A stretch of DNA of 64,000 nucleotides. It comes from Oscillospiraceae bacterium MB08-C2-2. Its GTDB lineage: Bacteria > Bacillota > Clostridia > Oscillospirales > Ruminococcaceae. The stretch is taken from positions 890,944 to 954,943 of the forward strand of contig CP141729.1 of assembly GCA_035621215.1 (NCBI GenBank). Direction: 5' to 3'. The stretch's first letter is position 1; every line of letters begins with the position of its first letter. Below the pieces are notes generated by a model. The model was not told the DNA's origin. It made no database searches and was given only the letters and a program-made list of their open reading frames with translations. The position numbers and the translations under genes were made by a program. This document shows, piece by piece, positions 52,481 through 60,517 of the stretch.

Positions 52481-52857
52481 AGTTTTCCCTCCTTACGCAT
52501 TGATCACATTTCTTTTTTCGGCAAACCGTTTCGTTGAACCGATTCCAAACACGGGGCAAAAGCAAAGCCACCGTGGTATTGACGAATCCATTGGCATTGG
52601 ACCAGTGAGGTTATCCCACCGGGTTAAAGGCTCAATTTCAAGATGCCCAACTGCCCCAATTAGCAGTCCGTATTACACCGCTGAAAAAGAAGCATAAGCC
52701 GCCGCTCATTTGACCTTGGAAATTACATTCTTCCATTCTCAAAATTGAGCTGCAATTCAAAAAGCCGATCGGTTGTCGGCATCCCCAAGTGTGCTCAAAG
52801 CAAAGCCGTTTTCCGCCTGAAATCAAGGTTTTTTTCTTGGGGGAATTCAAAAGATGT
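52481..52857 (-). ncRNA. Long structured leader of the osmolyte operon, class unknown
   Basis: About 375 nt from the predicted start point to opuCA. Minus strand: CCCCAAG (52842-52836) pairs with CTTGGGG (52789-52783) enclosing smaller stems; directly after comes GCCGA-7 nt-TCGGC followed by TTTTT (52780-52759), which looks like an intrinsic terminator inside the leader. Further stems follow nearer the gene. I could not match it to a known riboswitch. Confidence 0.5.
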
Positions 52858-52863
52858 GTTTTT

Positions 52864-52906
52864 AGTATACAGAATATGAAAGACCCTGTCAAATTCATGA
52901 CAGGGT
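52864..52906 (-). promoter_or_regulatory. Promoter and operator dyad of the osmolyte operon
   Basis: Minus strand: -35 TTGACA (52892-52887), 17-bp spacer, -10 TATACT (52869-52864). A perfect 9-bp inverted repeat ACCCTGTCA/TGACAGGGT (52883-52906) covers the -35 box, suiting a repressor site. Confidence 0.75.
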
Positions 52907-53072
52907 AATTCGACTGAAAAAGACATGAAACGACCTGACTTTTTCTATAAAATATTCAATTTGATATAAAAAAGAAAGGATATAGCCTTTGACGGGGTAG
53001 AAAAATATACCAATGATGTTTTTGGATTATTTTTTCACTTTTTTGTAAATTCCAAAAAATCCGCATCATTTT

Positions 53073-53441
53073 TCAGCTTTTTTCCTTGGGCTTAAAAATC
53101 AATGCAATCAGCAATCCGAACAGAATAGAGGCGGCGATTCCACCTGAAGAAGCAGTCAAGCCTCCTGTAAGAGCGCCAAGGAGTCCTTTTTCCTGCACAG
53201 CCGTCAAGGTTCCCTTGGCAATGAGATGGCCAAAGCCTAAAAGCGGCACCGAAGCGCCTGCCCCGGCGAAATCCACCAGAGGCTGATAAAGCCCAAAGGC
53301 CTGCAGAGCCACCCCGGCAACCACAAAGGTTACCAGTATGCGTGCCGGGGTCATCTTGGTGTAATCAATCAGAACCTGACCAACAGCGCAAATAGCCCCA
53401 CCTACCAAAAAGGCCTTGAGATATTCCAAAAAAACAGACAT
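53073..53441 (-). CDS. spoVAE: Stage V sporulation protein AE (SpoVAE)
   Basis: A 122-residue, four-helix membrane protein of the SpoVAC/AE family, part of the channel moving dipicolinic acid into and out of the spore. Motifs: FLVGGAICAVGQVLIDYTKM at the N terminus, GAGASVPLLGFG in the middle and GLTASSGGIAASILFGLL near the end. ATG 53441 (MSVFLEY) has GGAGGAAGG upstream; the longer frame overlapping spoVAD is not coding. It follows spoVAD by 13 nt. Confidence 0.95.
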   Translation of the reverse strand: MSVFLEYLKAFLVGGAICAVGQVLIDYTKMTPARILVTFVVAGVALQAFGLYQPLVDFAGAGASVPLLGFGHLIAKGTLTAVQEKGLLGALTGGLTASSGGIAASILFGLLIALIFKPKEKS

Positions 53442-53454
53442 GTTCCTTCCTCCT

Positions 53455-54471
53455 CTAATTGGGGTCGGCAGACAGGTGAACCAGATGAGCAATGCAGGGG
53501 ATACTCTCTCCCTGCTGGACGCTGACCGTGGACATAAGCGCACCTGTGGCGATAAACAAAACGTTCCGCAGTCTTCCCTCCCGGATGGCTGGCAGAATAT
53601 AAGAGCAAAGCACTGTGGCACTGCATCCGCAGCCGGAGCCTCCTGCCTGCACATTCTGGGTATCCCTGTCATAAATCAACAAGCCGCAGTCCGAGTGCTT
53701 TTTGCTCAGATCATAGCCTTCCCGCTTCATCAGCTGCTGCAACAGGTCACTTCCCACCATGGCCAAATCGCCGGTGATGATCAGATCGTAGTTATCCGGC
53801 CCGGTAAGAGTATCGCTGAAAAAATTGGTGAGAGTGCTGGCCGCCGCCGGGGCCATGGCCGCACCCATGTTGTTGATATCTTTGATTTCCTTATCTTCAA
53901 TGGTGCCGATGGTCACCGCACGGACATAAGGCGGAGCGGTTCCCTGCCCTATCACTGCGCCACCCGCACCGGTTACTGTCCACTGGGCGGAAGGAGTCCG
54001 GCAGCCGCCGTATTCCAATGGAAAACGGAATTGCCGCTCAGCGGAGCAGAAATGTGAAGAGGTCACGGCCATGGTGGTGGCACACAACCCTCCTTCTACC
54101 ATCATTGCAGCCATGGCCAAGCTCTGGGCCATGGTGGCACAGGCGCTGTAAAGTCCCGATAAGGGAATTCCCAGCTCCCGCAGGCCATAGTGGGAACCAA
54201 TACACTGGTTGAGCAAATCTCCCGCAAAAATCATATCCACTTTATCCGGAGAAAGGCCTGCTTTTTCCAGTGCTTTTTCCGCCACCAGCTGCTGCATCCG
54301 GCTTTCGGCCTTTTCCCACGATTGCTGGCCAAAAAAGGAATCAACATTGACTATATCAAAGTATTTGGCCATTGGCCCCTCGGATTCTTTTTTGGAGGCC
54401 ACAGAGGCATAGGACAGCACACAAGGGCTGGAATCCAGCCGAATGGTGCGTTTGCCTGCTTTTGTCGCCAT
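53455..54471 (-). CDS. spoVAD: Stage V sporulation protein AD (SpoVAD)
   Basis: A 338-residue thiolase-fold protein that binds dipicolinic acid for uptake into the forespore. Family motifs: SLSYASV-like VLSYASVASKKESEGP, ESRMQQLVAEKALEKAG, DLLNQCIGSHYGLREL, GLYSACATMAQSLAMAA with the Cys pocket, and TVTGAGGAVIG. Length is normal. ATG with GGGAGGATGAATT. Middle gene of spoVAC-AD-AE; 182 bp separate it from spoVAC. Confidence 0.97.
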   Translation of the reverse strand: MATKAGKRTIRLDSSPCVLSYASVASKKESEGPMAKYFDIVNVDSFFGQQSWEKAESRMQQLVAEKALEKAGLSPDKVDMIFAGDLLNQCIGSHYGLRELGIPLSGLYSACATMAQSLAMAAMMVEGGLCATTMAVTSSHFCSAERQFRFPLEYGGCRTPSAQWTVTGAGGAVIGQGTAPPYVRAVTIGTIEDKEIKDINNMGAAMAPAAASTLTNFFSDTLTGPDNYDLIITGDLAMVGSDLLQQLMKREGYDLSKKHSDCGLLIYDRDTQNVQAGGSGCGCSATVLCSYILPAIREGRLRNVLFIATGALMSTVSVQQGESIPCIAHLVHLSADPN

Positions 54472-54597
54472 AATTCATCCTCCCATTCAAAAAAGTATAC
54501 TCATTTAGACAGGCAAAATCAGTCTTGCTGGTTCCCCGGAATATGAGTATGAAGAAAGAATGCGCCGGTTACAGCCGCATACGACAAAATGTCATAT

Positions 54598-54623
54598 GTA
54601 CTAAACAGCCAATCTGTTTAGTA
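54598..54623. repeat. 11-bp palindrome in the spoVAC-spoVAD spacer
   Basis: GTACTAAACAG/CTGTTTAGTAC with a CCAAT centre, in an unusually long 182-bp intra-operon gap. No T tract follows. Could be a stabilising mRNA hairpin or a protein site. Confidence 0.55.
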
Positions 54624-54653
54624 CGCATTCTGCTATAAGTGCAGGCGCCCGGA

Positions 54654-55097
54654 TCAGTAAAATCCAAACAGAAAAACCAGAATGCCATAAAACACACCAG
54701 CCGCCACACCATACACAATAACCGGCCCGGCGATAATGAACATTTTGGCTCCCAGCCCCAAAACATAGCCTTCGCTTTTAAATTCAAGAGCAGGTGCCGC
54801 CACCGCATTGGCAAAGCCGGTAATGGGAACCAGTGTGCCTGCTCCTGCGATGGATGCAATGTTATCGTATACATTCAAGCCGGTAAGCAGTGCGGATAAA
54901 AAGATCAAAGTAATCGAAACGCAGGCACCAGCCACATCCGGCTCCATGCCCAGATACAAATATAAATTGCTGAAGGCTTCACCAATGGTGCAGATAGCGC
55001 CGCCAATGAGGAACGCCATAGGGATGCTGAATCCGCTTTTGCTGGGAGGAGTGGCACGTTTTGCCATTTCCTGATAATCCTTGTTGGTCAGTTCCAA
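54654..55097 (-). CDS. spoVAC: Stage V sporulation protein AC (SpoVAC)
   Basis: A 147-residue four-helix membrane protein, the mechanosensitive/DPA-channel subunit of the SpoVA complex. Motifs: LTNKDYQEMAKRATPPSKSG, AFLIGGAICTIGEAFSNLY and GTLVPITGFANAVAAPALEF. The start is a TTG at 55097 (MELTNKDYQEM), placed 8 nt after GAGGTGA; a 61-codon extension upstream is open but not family-like. First gene of the operon. Upstream (near 55326) TGAGCA-17-CATACTG loosely fits a sigma-G promoter, at low confidence. Confidence 0.94.
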   Translation of the reverse strand: MELTNKDYQEMAKRATPPSKSGFSIPMAFLIGGAICTIGEAFSNLYLYLGMEPDVAGACVSITLIFLSALLTGLNVYDNIASIAGAGTLVPITGFANAVAAPALEFKSEGYVLGLGAKMFIIAGPVIVYGVAAGVFYGILVFLFGFY

Positions 55098-55369
55098 AAT
55101 AAAAGTCACCTCACAAAACATAGTCAACGGATAACGGTTTAGAATAAAACCACCCGCTTTTCCCGACGCATCCCTTCCAAAATTTGCACAGGTAAAAGCA
55201 ACTATTTTCCGGGAATCCAGCGTCACTTCAGTATTTTTCCCGTACACAGGATAAATATGTACTAAGAAACGCACCTGCAAATTGCAAATATTTTATTTTA
55301 ATAAAGCGTTTTTTGGAGCAGTATGGCTGATGTAAAGGCATCTGCTCAAAATAGATATAGGGTTTTAGG

Positions 55370-55398
55370 TTGCGATATCGCCCGAATTTTGGTATAAT
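55370..55398 (+). promoter_or_regulatory. purA promoter with extended -10
   Basis: -35 TTGCGA, 17-bp spacer, extended -10 TGGTATAAT. The -10 belongs to the dispersed hairpin-repeat motif. About 270 nt of leader follow. Confidence 0.65.
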
Positions 55399-55530
55399 AA
55401 TCTCGCCCGCTTAGCAAAACCAAAGATTTCGAGTGGGTTACTTTGAAACAACGAAAGGCCGCTGAAAGGCGGTATGAGCTTCGCCTCTTCAAAATGCGTT
55501 GCATTTTGCTTTTGTGTTATAATAACCGCC
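55390..55530 (+). repeat. Dispersed hairpin repeats, diverged copy before purA
   Basis: TTTTGGTATAATAATC at 55387-55402 and TTGTGTTATAATAACCGCC near 55511, with GGCCGCTGAAAGGCGG-type and AAAATGCGTTGCATTTT stems between. Same motifs as at 14211, in a 579-bp gene-free interval between spoVAC and purA. Confidence 0.65.
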
Positions 55531-55676
55531 AACAGCTTAAATTTGCTAAATTTTTACGTTTGGATTTTATTCCCGGTATAAGCGCATCTGCAAAACGGAT
55601 GTGTCACCATAGAACAGCGGTTGTTTTTTCTTATATATAAGAGAGAAACAGCCCATAAGGAAAAGGGGTTGTAACA

Positions 55677-56960
55677 TTGCCAACTAAGGTTGTAGTCGGC
55701 GTACAATGGGGCGACGAAGGAAAAGGCAAAATCATTGATATTCTGGCTTCCCGGGCGGATGTAGTCATACGTTCACAGGGCGGCAACAATGCAGGTCACA
55801 CTGTGGAAAGCGGCGGAGAGGTTTATAAGCTTCGGCTGGTACCATCCGGGATTCTATATCCCCACGCCACTTGCCTCATCGGCTGTGGAACCGTTATTGA
55901 TCCAAAATCCCTTTTGGAAGAGCTGGATGGCCTGATTGAGCGTGGAATTGACTGCGGAAATCTGCGCATTGATCCCAGAGCCCACGTGGTCATGCCTTGG
56001 CACCTGACCTTGGATGCTCTTTCCGAGGATTCCAAGGGTGCACAGGATATTGGTACAACCCGCCGGGGCATTGGCCCCTGCTATGCCGATAAGGCAGACC
56101 GCATCGGCCTGCGCATGTATGATCTGACCCACCCGGAGGAGCTAGGCAAGAAAGCACGCGTTACCGGCGCTATTAAAAACCGCATGATTACCGGTATGTA
56201 TGGCCATTCTCCCCTTGATATTGAAGCAATTATTGAGGAATATATCGCCTATGGGCAGCGTCTGCTTCCTTATATGGCTGATGTATCCGTTCTGGCTTTT
56301 GAAGCCATTAAAGCAAACAAGGAAGTTCTGTTCGAGGGTGCTCAGGGAACTTTGCTCGACTTGGACGTGGGAACCTATCCCTTCGTCACCAGCTCCAACC
56401 CCAGTTCCGGCGGTGTCTGCACCGGTGTGGGCATCGGGCCCACTATGATTGACCGGGTCATCGGCGTGGCAAAAGCCTATACCACCCGAGTTGGCAAAGG
56501 CCCCTTCCCTACCGAGCTGTTTGATGAAGTTGGTGAAAACATCCGGAAGGTCGGCAATGAATTTGGAACCAACACCGGCCGCCCCCGCCGTATTGGCTGG
56601 TTCGATGCCGTGATTTTGCGCCACGCTGTTCGGGTTAATGGCTTGACCGATTTGGCTGTGAACAAGCTGGATACTTTACAAGGAATTAAAATCTTGCGTA
56701 TCTGTACCGGTTACAAGCTGCCGGATGGCCGCCTGATCAAAGAATTTCCTCCCACCTTTGAGGAGTTGGGTCAATGCCAGCCTGTTTATGAGGACATTGC
56801 CGGCTTCGATGAGGATATCTCACGATGCCGCAGCTTTGATGAGCTTCCCCTTAACTGTAAGGCCTATATTGCCAAGCTGGAGGATGTTTGCGGCTGCCCC
56901 ATTACTATGGTTGGAGTGGGCCCTGCCCGGGAACAGAATTTAGAACGTACCAGCAAATAG
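55677..56960 (+). CDS. purA: Adenylosuccinate synthetase
   Basis: A 427-residue enzyme joining IMP and aspartate with GTP to make adenylosuccinate, the first committed step to AMP. GTP P-loop GVQWGDEGKGK and IMP-binding QGGNNAGHTV at the N terminus, TTRRGIGPCYADK near 125, FEGAQGTLLDLDVGTYPFVT near 220, TTRVGKGPFPTEL near 265 and the C-terminal GVGPAREQ. Length is typical. TTG start with AAAAGGGG upstream. No other purine gene adjacent. Terminator at 56974. Confidence 0.98.
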   Translation: MPTKVVVGVQWGDEGKGKIIDILASRADVVIRSQGGNNAGHTVESGGEVYKLRLVPSGILYPHATCLIGCGTVIDPKSLLEELDGLIERGIDCGNLRIDPRAHVVMPWHLTLDALSEDSKGAQDIGTTRRGIGPCYADKADRIGLRMYDLTHPEELGKKARVTGAIKNRMITGMYGHSPLDIEAIIEEYIAYGQRLLPYMADVSVLAFEAIKANKEVLFEGAQGTLLDLDVGTYPFVTSSNPSSGGVCTGVGIGPTMIDRVIGVAKAYTTRVGKGPFPTELFDEVGENIRKVGNEFGTNTGRPRRIGWFDAVILRHAVRVNGLTDLAVNKLDTLQGIKILRICTGYKLPDGRLIKEFPPTFEELGQCQPVYEDIAGFDEDISRCRSFDELPLNCKAYIAKLEDVCGCPITMVGVGPAREQNLERTSK

Positions 56961-56973
56961 TGTAACTAAAAAT

Positions 56974-57010
56974 GGGGGAAGCTTTTCAAAAGGCTCCCCC
57001 CTGCTTTTTA
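56974..57010 (+). terminator. Intrinsic terminator after purA
   Basis: GGGGGA(A)GCTTTT pairs with AAAAGGCTCCCCC, then TGCTTTTTATTT. Confidence 0.8.
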
Positions 57011-57176
57011 TTTCCCCACTGCTTGCCGGTAATTATTGTATTTTTATAGTAGCCGAACTTGAAAGCAAGTGCGCTTGCTTTTAAGAACGATGGTTTTGTT
57101 TTCAAGCTTATTGACTATATCATGCAGCTTTATACGTGTGCTGGTATCCCTTCAAGGAATGGAAAGGAGATGTATT

Positions 57177-57872
57177 ATGGAAATGCTTAAACTCAGTGTC
57201 GGCGAGCCATTTTCCTCTCCGGCTTTTAACAGCAATTTTGTTGTGTTCTCGGATTTGAGCTGTCCTTACATCCCCGAAGAGCAAACCAGAAAATATCTGG
57301 CAGCTTGCTGCCGATACGCCCGGCAATATCACATTCATCTTGTTCCCCATCGGTTTGTACTGCAAAACTTTCTGTGTATGTGCCTGATCTCCCCAGACGG
57401 ACGGGTTTTGGGTGCACAGAGAGCCTGTTATGTCAATCTGCTGGATGACACTGATTTTGAACGAGGCACGGATATTTCTTCCTTAGATACTGTTTTTGGC
57501 CCACTATTTCTTTGTGTGGACGTGGACATCTATCATCCGCTGGTTTGTGAAGCCGCCTCGCGTCTTGGCGCCAAAATCATCATTTCTTCGCAATTTATTC
57601 GCCTACAACAATACGGAAGCCATATGGTAATTAATGGGGCATGGAACGTTGCTCAAACCAACCATGTTTTTGTTGTGAGCGTCACCAATCATGCCAGTGC
57701 AGTGTGTATACCTGCCGCCATTTCCCAAGAAAAGGATGGTTTCTTTGTGCCACCTTCCGGTAAATTTCCTTTTACCGCTGCATTGGATATTTCGCAGTTA
57801 AATACCGTAAGATCCAAGCCTTTTTTAGGAAATACTTTACTGCATGTCCATATGGAGCAACTCCTGGAATAA
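57177..57872 (+). CDS. Nitrilase-superfamily-like protein, divergent
   Basis: A 231-residue protein with the layout of a carbon-nitrogen hydrolase but shorter than usual (260-300). The segment PLFLCVDVDIYHPLVCEAASRLGAKI matches the nitrilase pattern around the nucleophile (C-x-D ... E/P ... R ... GA), placing a Cys at the catalytic position. GAWNVAQTNHVFVVSVTN fits the later 'R/N-A-x-E-N' region with substitutions. The Glu and Lys of the triad cannot be placed with certainty, so activity is doubtful. ATG 57177 with AAAGGAG 9 nt upstream. Stand-alone. Confidence 0.6.
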   Translation: MEMLKLSVGEPFSSPAFNSNFVVFSDLSCPYIPEEQTRKYLAACCRYARQYHIHLVPHRFVLQNFLCMCLISPDGRVLGAQRACYVNLLDDTDFERGTDISSLDTVFGPLFLCVDVDIYHPLVCEAASRLGAKIIISSQFIRLQQYGSHMVINGAWNVAQTNHVFVVSVTNHASAVCIPAAISQEKDGFFVPPSGKFPFTAALDISQLNTVRSKPFLGNTLLHVHMEQLLE

Positions 57873-58256
57873 AGAACAAAGATGCTTTTTTCCACATTTT
57901 CAACACAGTATTCCACACGTCGTTGAATTGGGCACCTTAAACCCGCAGTTGATCTATGCTTTCGAGTTGTTGATGTTTTTAGACTTTTCAACAGACTAAG
58001 AAATCCACAGTTTTTCTCAAAAAAGGCTTGACTTTTTCCTATGGCTGAGGGTATTATGTAAAAGGTTTTGTTTGTCTCCGGGCTAAAGCTCAGGTTCGGT
58101 TAAGGGGATTCTTGCGCTCGAAACGGGCGAGGGAAAATCCGCGGCCTAAATCCGGAAAAGCCCGTGTTTCCAAGGTTTCCGAGCCGCAAGACTCAGGAAT
58201 CCACGGCTCTATTCTAACACCTGTGCCACCCTGAAAAGCGGGGTGAAATTGAATAT

Positions 58257-58295
58257 GGAGAGGTACCCAAGTGGTCGAAGGTGCGAAACTCGAAA
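58257..58295 (+). pseudogene. Partial tRNA-Ser 5' half, copy A
   Basis: GGAGAGGTACCCAAGTGGTC followed by ...ACTCGAAA; the acceptor 5' strand, D-arm and anticodon loop are tRNA-Ser-like, but the sequence after the loop does not close the anticodon stem. Confidence 0.6.
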
Positions 58296-58444
58296 CGGGC
58301 TCTTGCACTTCGCATGTTCTACCGGCTAAGTTCCCGCGCAGTGCGGTTCTACGCCTGAAAATCTGTTGGGCTATGCCCAGAAATTCTACGTTTTTTCTAC
58401 GCTTTGCCAGAGCTTTGGTTTTGGCGGGCGTCTAAAATAAAATA

Positions 58445-58490
58445 TGGAAGCGTATCGAAGTGGTCATAACGAGCCGCACTCGAAATCCAC
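58445..58490 (+). pseudogene. Partial tRNA-Ser 5' half, copy B
   Basis: GGAAGCGTATCGAAGTGGTC and ...GAGCC..ACTCGAAATC are nearly identical to the functional tRNA at 58638, including the upstream AAAATA-AATAT tract; the 3' half is missing and the anticodon stem does not pair. Confidence 0.7.
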
Positions 58491-58597
58491 TCGGTCAGTT
58501 GCCTTGAAAATGCGGGAAACCCTTGAGTTTCTGCGGGTTTGCGGGATTTTGAAAATTTAGCTTTTTACCGATTTCTACGGTTTTTCTACACTTTGCC

Positions 58598-58627
58598 TTG
58601 ACTTTTTCGAAAGGCTCGGTGTATTAA
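58598..58627 (+). promoter_or_regulatory. tRNA-Ser promoter
   Basis: -35 TTGACT, 18-bp spacer, -10 TATTAA, about 10 bp before the tRNA. Confidence 0.6.
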
Positions 58628-58637
58628 AATAGAATAT

Positions 58638-58726
58638 GGAGGCGTATCGAAGTGGTCATAACGAGCCTGACTCGAAATCAGGTTGTCCTCACGGGCACGT
58701 GAGTTCGAATCTCACCGCCTCCGCCA
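58638..58726 (+). tRNA. tRNA-Ser (CGA)
   Basis: An 89-nt class II tRNA with encoded CCA. Acceptor GGAGGCG/CGCCTCC with discriminator G, anticodon stem CCTGA/TCAGG with loop CTCGAAA (anticodon CGA, reading UCG), a long variable arm (TTGTCCTCACGGGCAC) and T arm GTGAGTTCGAATCTCAC. An integrase gene points at its 3' end, so it is the likely attachment site of the adjoining element. Confidence 0.96.
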
Positions 58727-58886
58727 GGGGCCTGTTTGCGGTCAATGTCCGCAACAGGCCCTCCATTTTTTTGTCTTTTCTACGCTCTCTTTTGAGGGCG
58801 TTTTTTTGTTTCTGTAGAAAACGGATGTGCCTGAGTCCTCGCTCTATAAGGCTTTTCCGTATTTCTATTAAGCAGTCCGTAGAAAA

Positions 58887-60134
58887 TCAGTTGGCCGCTG
58901 CAAGTCCAGTAGGTTCCGCCACTCGGTTTCTTTCAAACATCCCATCCATAACCAAGCCGGATTCGATCTGTGCATGGAAGTCCAGATGAGAGTAAATATC
59001 CGCTGTGGTCGAAAAAGTGCTGTGTCCCAGCCATATCTGGATTTGCTTCATTGATATCCCATTTGCAAGCAGTAAGCTGGCGCAGGAATGTCTTAAATCG
59101 TGGAAACGGATTTTTTTGAGGTCGGCTTTTTCAAGCACCCAGCTAAAGTGTTCCGTCACATAATTGGGGCGCATGAGTTTTCCCGCTTGGTCGAGGCAGA
59201 TGTAATCAAGGTAATCTCGGCAGTAGGAACGCTTGAATAGCTTTCGGTACATTTCCTGCTTTTCCTTTTCTGCAAGCAGTAGCTTTTCCACCGATGGCAG
59301 TAACGGTAGGGTGCGGAAGCTGGATTTGGTTTTCAGTACATCTTCTCCGACCGCTATGGATTTGCCATCTACCGTGTCCTCAATCACCTTGTGCTTGATG
59401 GAGATTGTCTTTTGCTCAAGGTTTATCGCATCCCACTTTAATCCGAGGACTTCACTTCGGCGCAAGCCATAGTAAGCTGCCAGCTTCACACAAATCTCCA
59501 AGGGATCATCTGATATCTCATCGAACAGTGCCATCATTTCCTCTGCGGAATAAAACTGAGCATGGTACACGTTTTTCTTGGGCCTGTCCACCCGGTCAGC
59601 AGGGTTGCTGTCGATGATCTCCTTTTTTACTGCATTCTGCAATGCTCTGCGTAGGACTGCGTGATAATGGATAACCGTGTTCGGTGTGTGTCCTTCATCA
59701 AAAATTGATTGATGAAAGTCCTGGATGTGCTGTGGGGTAACCTCTCCCAAGGTGATATTCAGCTCAGTAAAATACCGGCTGATCCGACCGTCCAGCATGG
59801 TTTGATAGCCTTTGAATGTTGTTTTGGCTATCGTAGGCTTTGCTTGAGTTAGCCATTTTTGGAGGTAGTCGGTAAATAATACATCTGCTTGCGGATTCCG
59901 TTTGCCCTCAATTTGTTCTCTGGCTCGTTCCTCGGCTTCCCGACGCTCCTTTTCTTCCTGCTCCTGTTCATATTCCAACCGGATTTGGTCAAAGGCTTTT
60001 TGGGCTTTCCTGTCGCTGGTCCCCGCTACCGGGAGTCCGGTAGAAACCCATTTAGGTTTTCTTTTACCATCCACTTTGATATATAGGACGGCGTAATAAG
60101 TATTGTTTTTTTCTTGTAGGCAGCCTGTTATCAT
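58887..60134 (-). CDS. Tyrosine recombinase (phage/ICE integrase)
   Basis: A 415-residue integrase of the Tn916/phage class. N-terminal AP2-like arm-binding segment (KVDGKRKPKWVSTGLPV), SAM-like core-binding domain (about 95-180) and catalytic domain: Arg I in YYGLRRSEVLGL, Lys strand near TKSSFRTLPL, HxxR as RFHDLRHSCASLL, H/W III in WLGHSTFSTT and Tyr in ADIYSHLD. All catalytic residues are present. ATG with AAAGGAGG. It faces the tRNA-Ser, 161 bp from its 3' end, as expected for the enzyme that uses this site. Confidence 0.96.
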   Translation of the reverse strand: MITGCLQEKNNTYYAVLYIKVDGKRKPKWVSTGLPVAGTSDRKAQKAFDQIRLEYEQEQEEKERREAEERAREQIEGKRNPQADVLFTDYLQKWLTQAKPTIAKTTFKGYQTMLDGRISRYFTELNITLGEVTPQHIQDFHQSIFDEGHTPNTVIHYHAVLRRALQNAVKKEIIDSNPADRVDRPKKNVYHAQFYSAEEMMALFDEISDDPLEICVKLAAYYGLRRSEVLGLKWDAINLEQKTISIKHKVIEDTVDGKSIAVGEDVLKTKSSFRTLPLLPSVEKLLLAEKEKQEMYRKLFKRSYCRDYLDYICLDQAGKLMRPNYVTEHFSWVLEKADLKKIRFHDLRHSCASLLLANGISMKQIQIWLGHSTFSTTADIYSHLDFHAQIESGLVMDGMFERNRVAEPTGLAAAN

Positions 60135-60282
60135 TGTTATCCTCCTTTGAAATAACAGCGAATTTGCCTACCATTGACAACATCACAATACCATAGAAAG
60201 CATGGGATAGCTACTGAATTACGCGGAAACAATCCAACGGATTTTTCTACGGTTTTGGGCCAATAATAAGCAAAAAGCCATA

Positions 60283-60501
60283 TCAACCAATCTTGATATG
60301 GCACATTTCTTCGCTCAGTAAATATTCAATGACGCATGACTTGGGAATCTTATAGGTTCGCCCAATGCGAACACTATGTATCTCTTTTTCTGACAGCAGT
60401 TTATATGCCAGTTTCCGGCTGATGCCTCCGAGCATTTCCCGTAATTGATTTACCTCGACTACATCGGGGTATTTTTCAAACATGATTGTTTGGTTACCCA
60501 T
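60283..60501 (-). CDS. Excisionase-like helix-turn-helix protein
   Basis: A 72-residue DNA-binding protein of the excisionase/MerR-like winged-helix family: VVEVNQLREMLGGISRKLAYKLL forms the helix-turn-helix and IHSVRIGRTYKIPKSCVIEYLL the wing and following helix. Such proteins direct excision by the neighbouring integrase. ATG 60501 (MGNQTIM) has AAAGGGGG upstream; ATG 60483 (MFEKYP) is an alternative. Lies 148 bp before the integrase and 16 bp after mazF. Confidence 0.88.
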   Translation of the reverse strand: MGNQTIMFEKYPDVVEVNQLREMLGGISRKLAYKLLSEKEIHSVRIGRTYKIPKSCVIEYLLSEEMCHIKIG

Positions 60502-60517
60502 AATACAAATCCCCCTT

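Larger units (their letters stand above)
57873..58637. other. Gene-free region with partial tRNA-Ser copies
   Basis: 765 bp between the nitrilase-like gene and tRNA-Ser. It holds two tRNA-Ser 5'-half copies, at about 58257 and 58445, plus a TTGACT-18-TATTAT promoter-like element at 58028-58057 resembling the tRNA promoter at 58598, and two TTTCTACG-TTTTTCTAC-CTTTGCC segments (about 58382 and 58572). No convincing ORF. Confidence 0.7.

Noticed and set aside
53073-53672. 199-residue SpoVAE with N-terminal extension
   Set aside because: The first 77 codons overlap spoVAD in another frame and are not family-like; a GGAGGAAGG site marks the start at 53441.
58445-58526. Second functional tRNA-Ser
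   Set aside because: The anticodon stem does not pair and no T arm or acceptor 3' strand follows.
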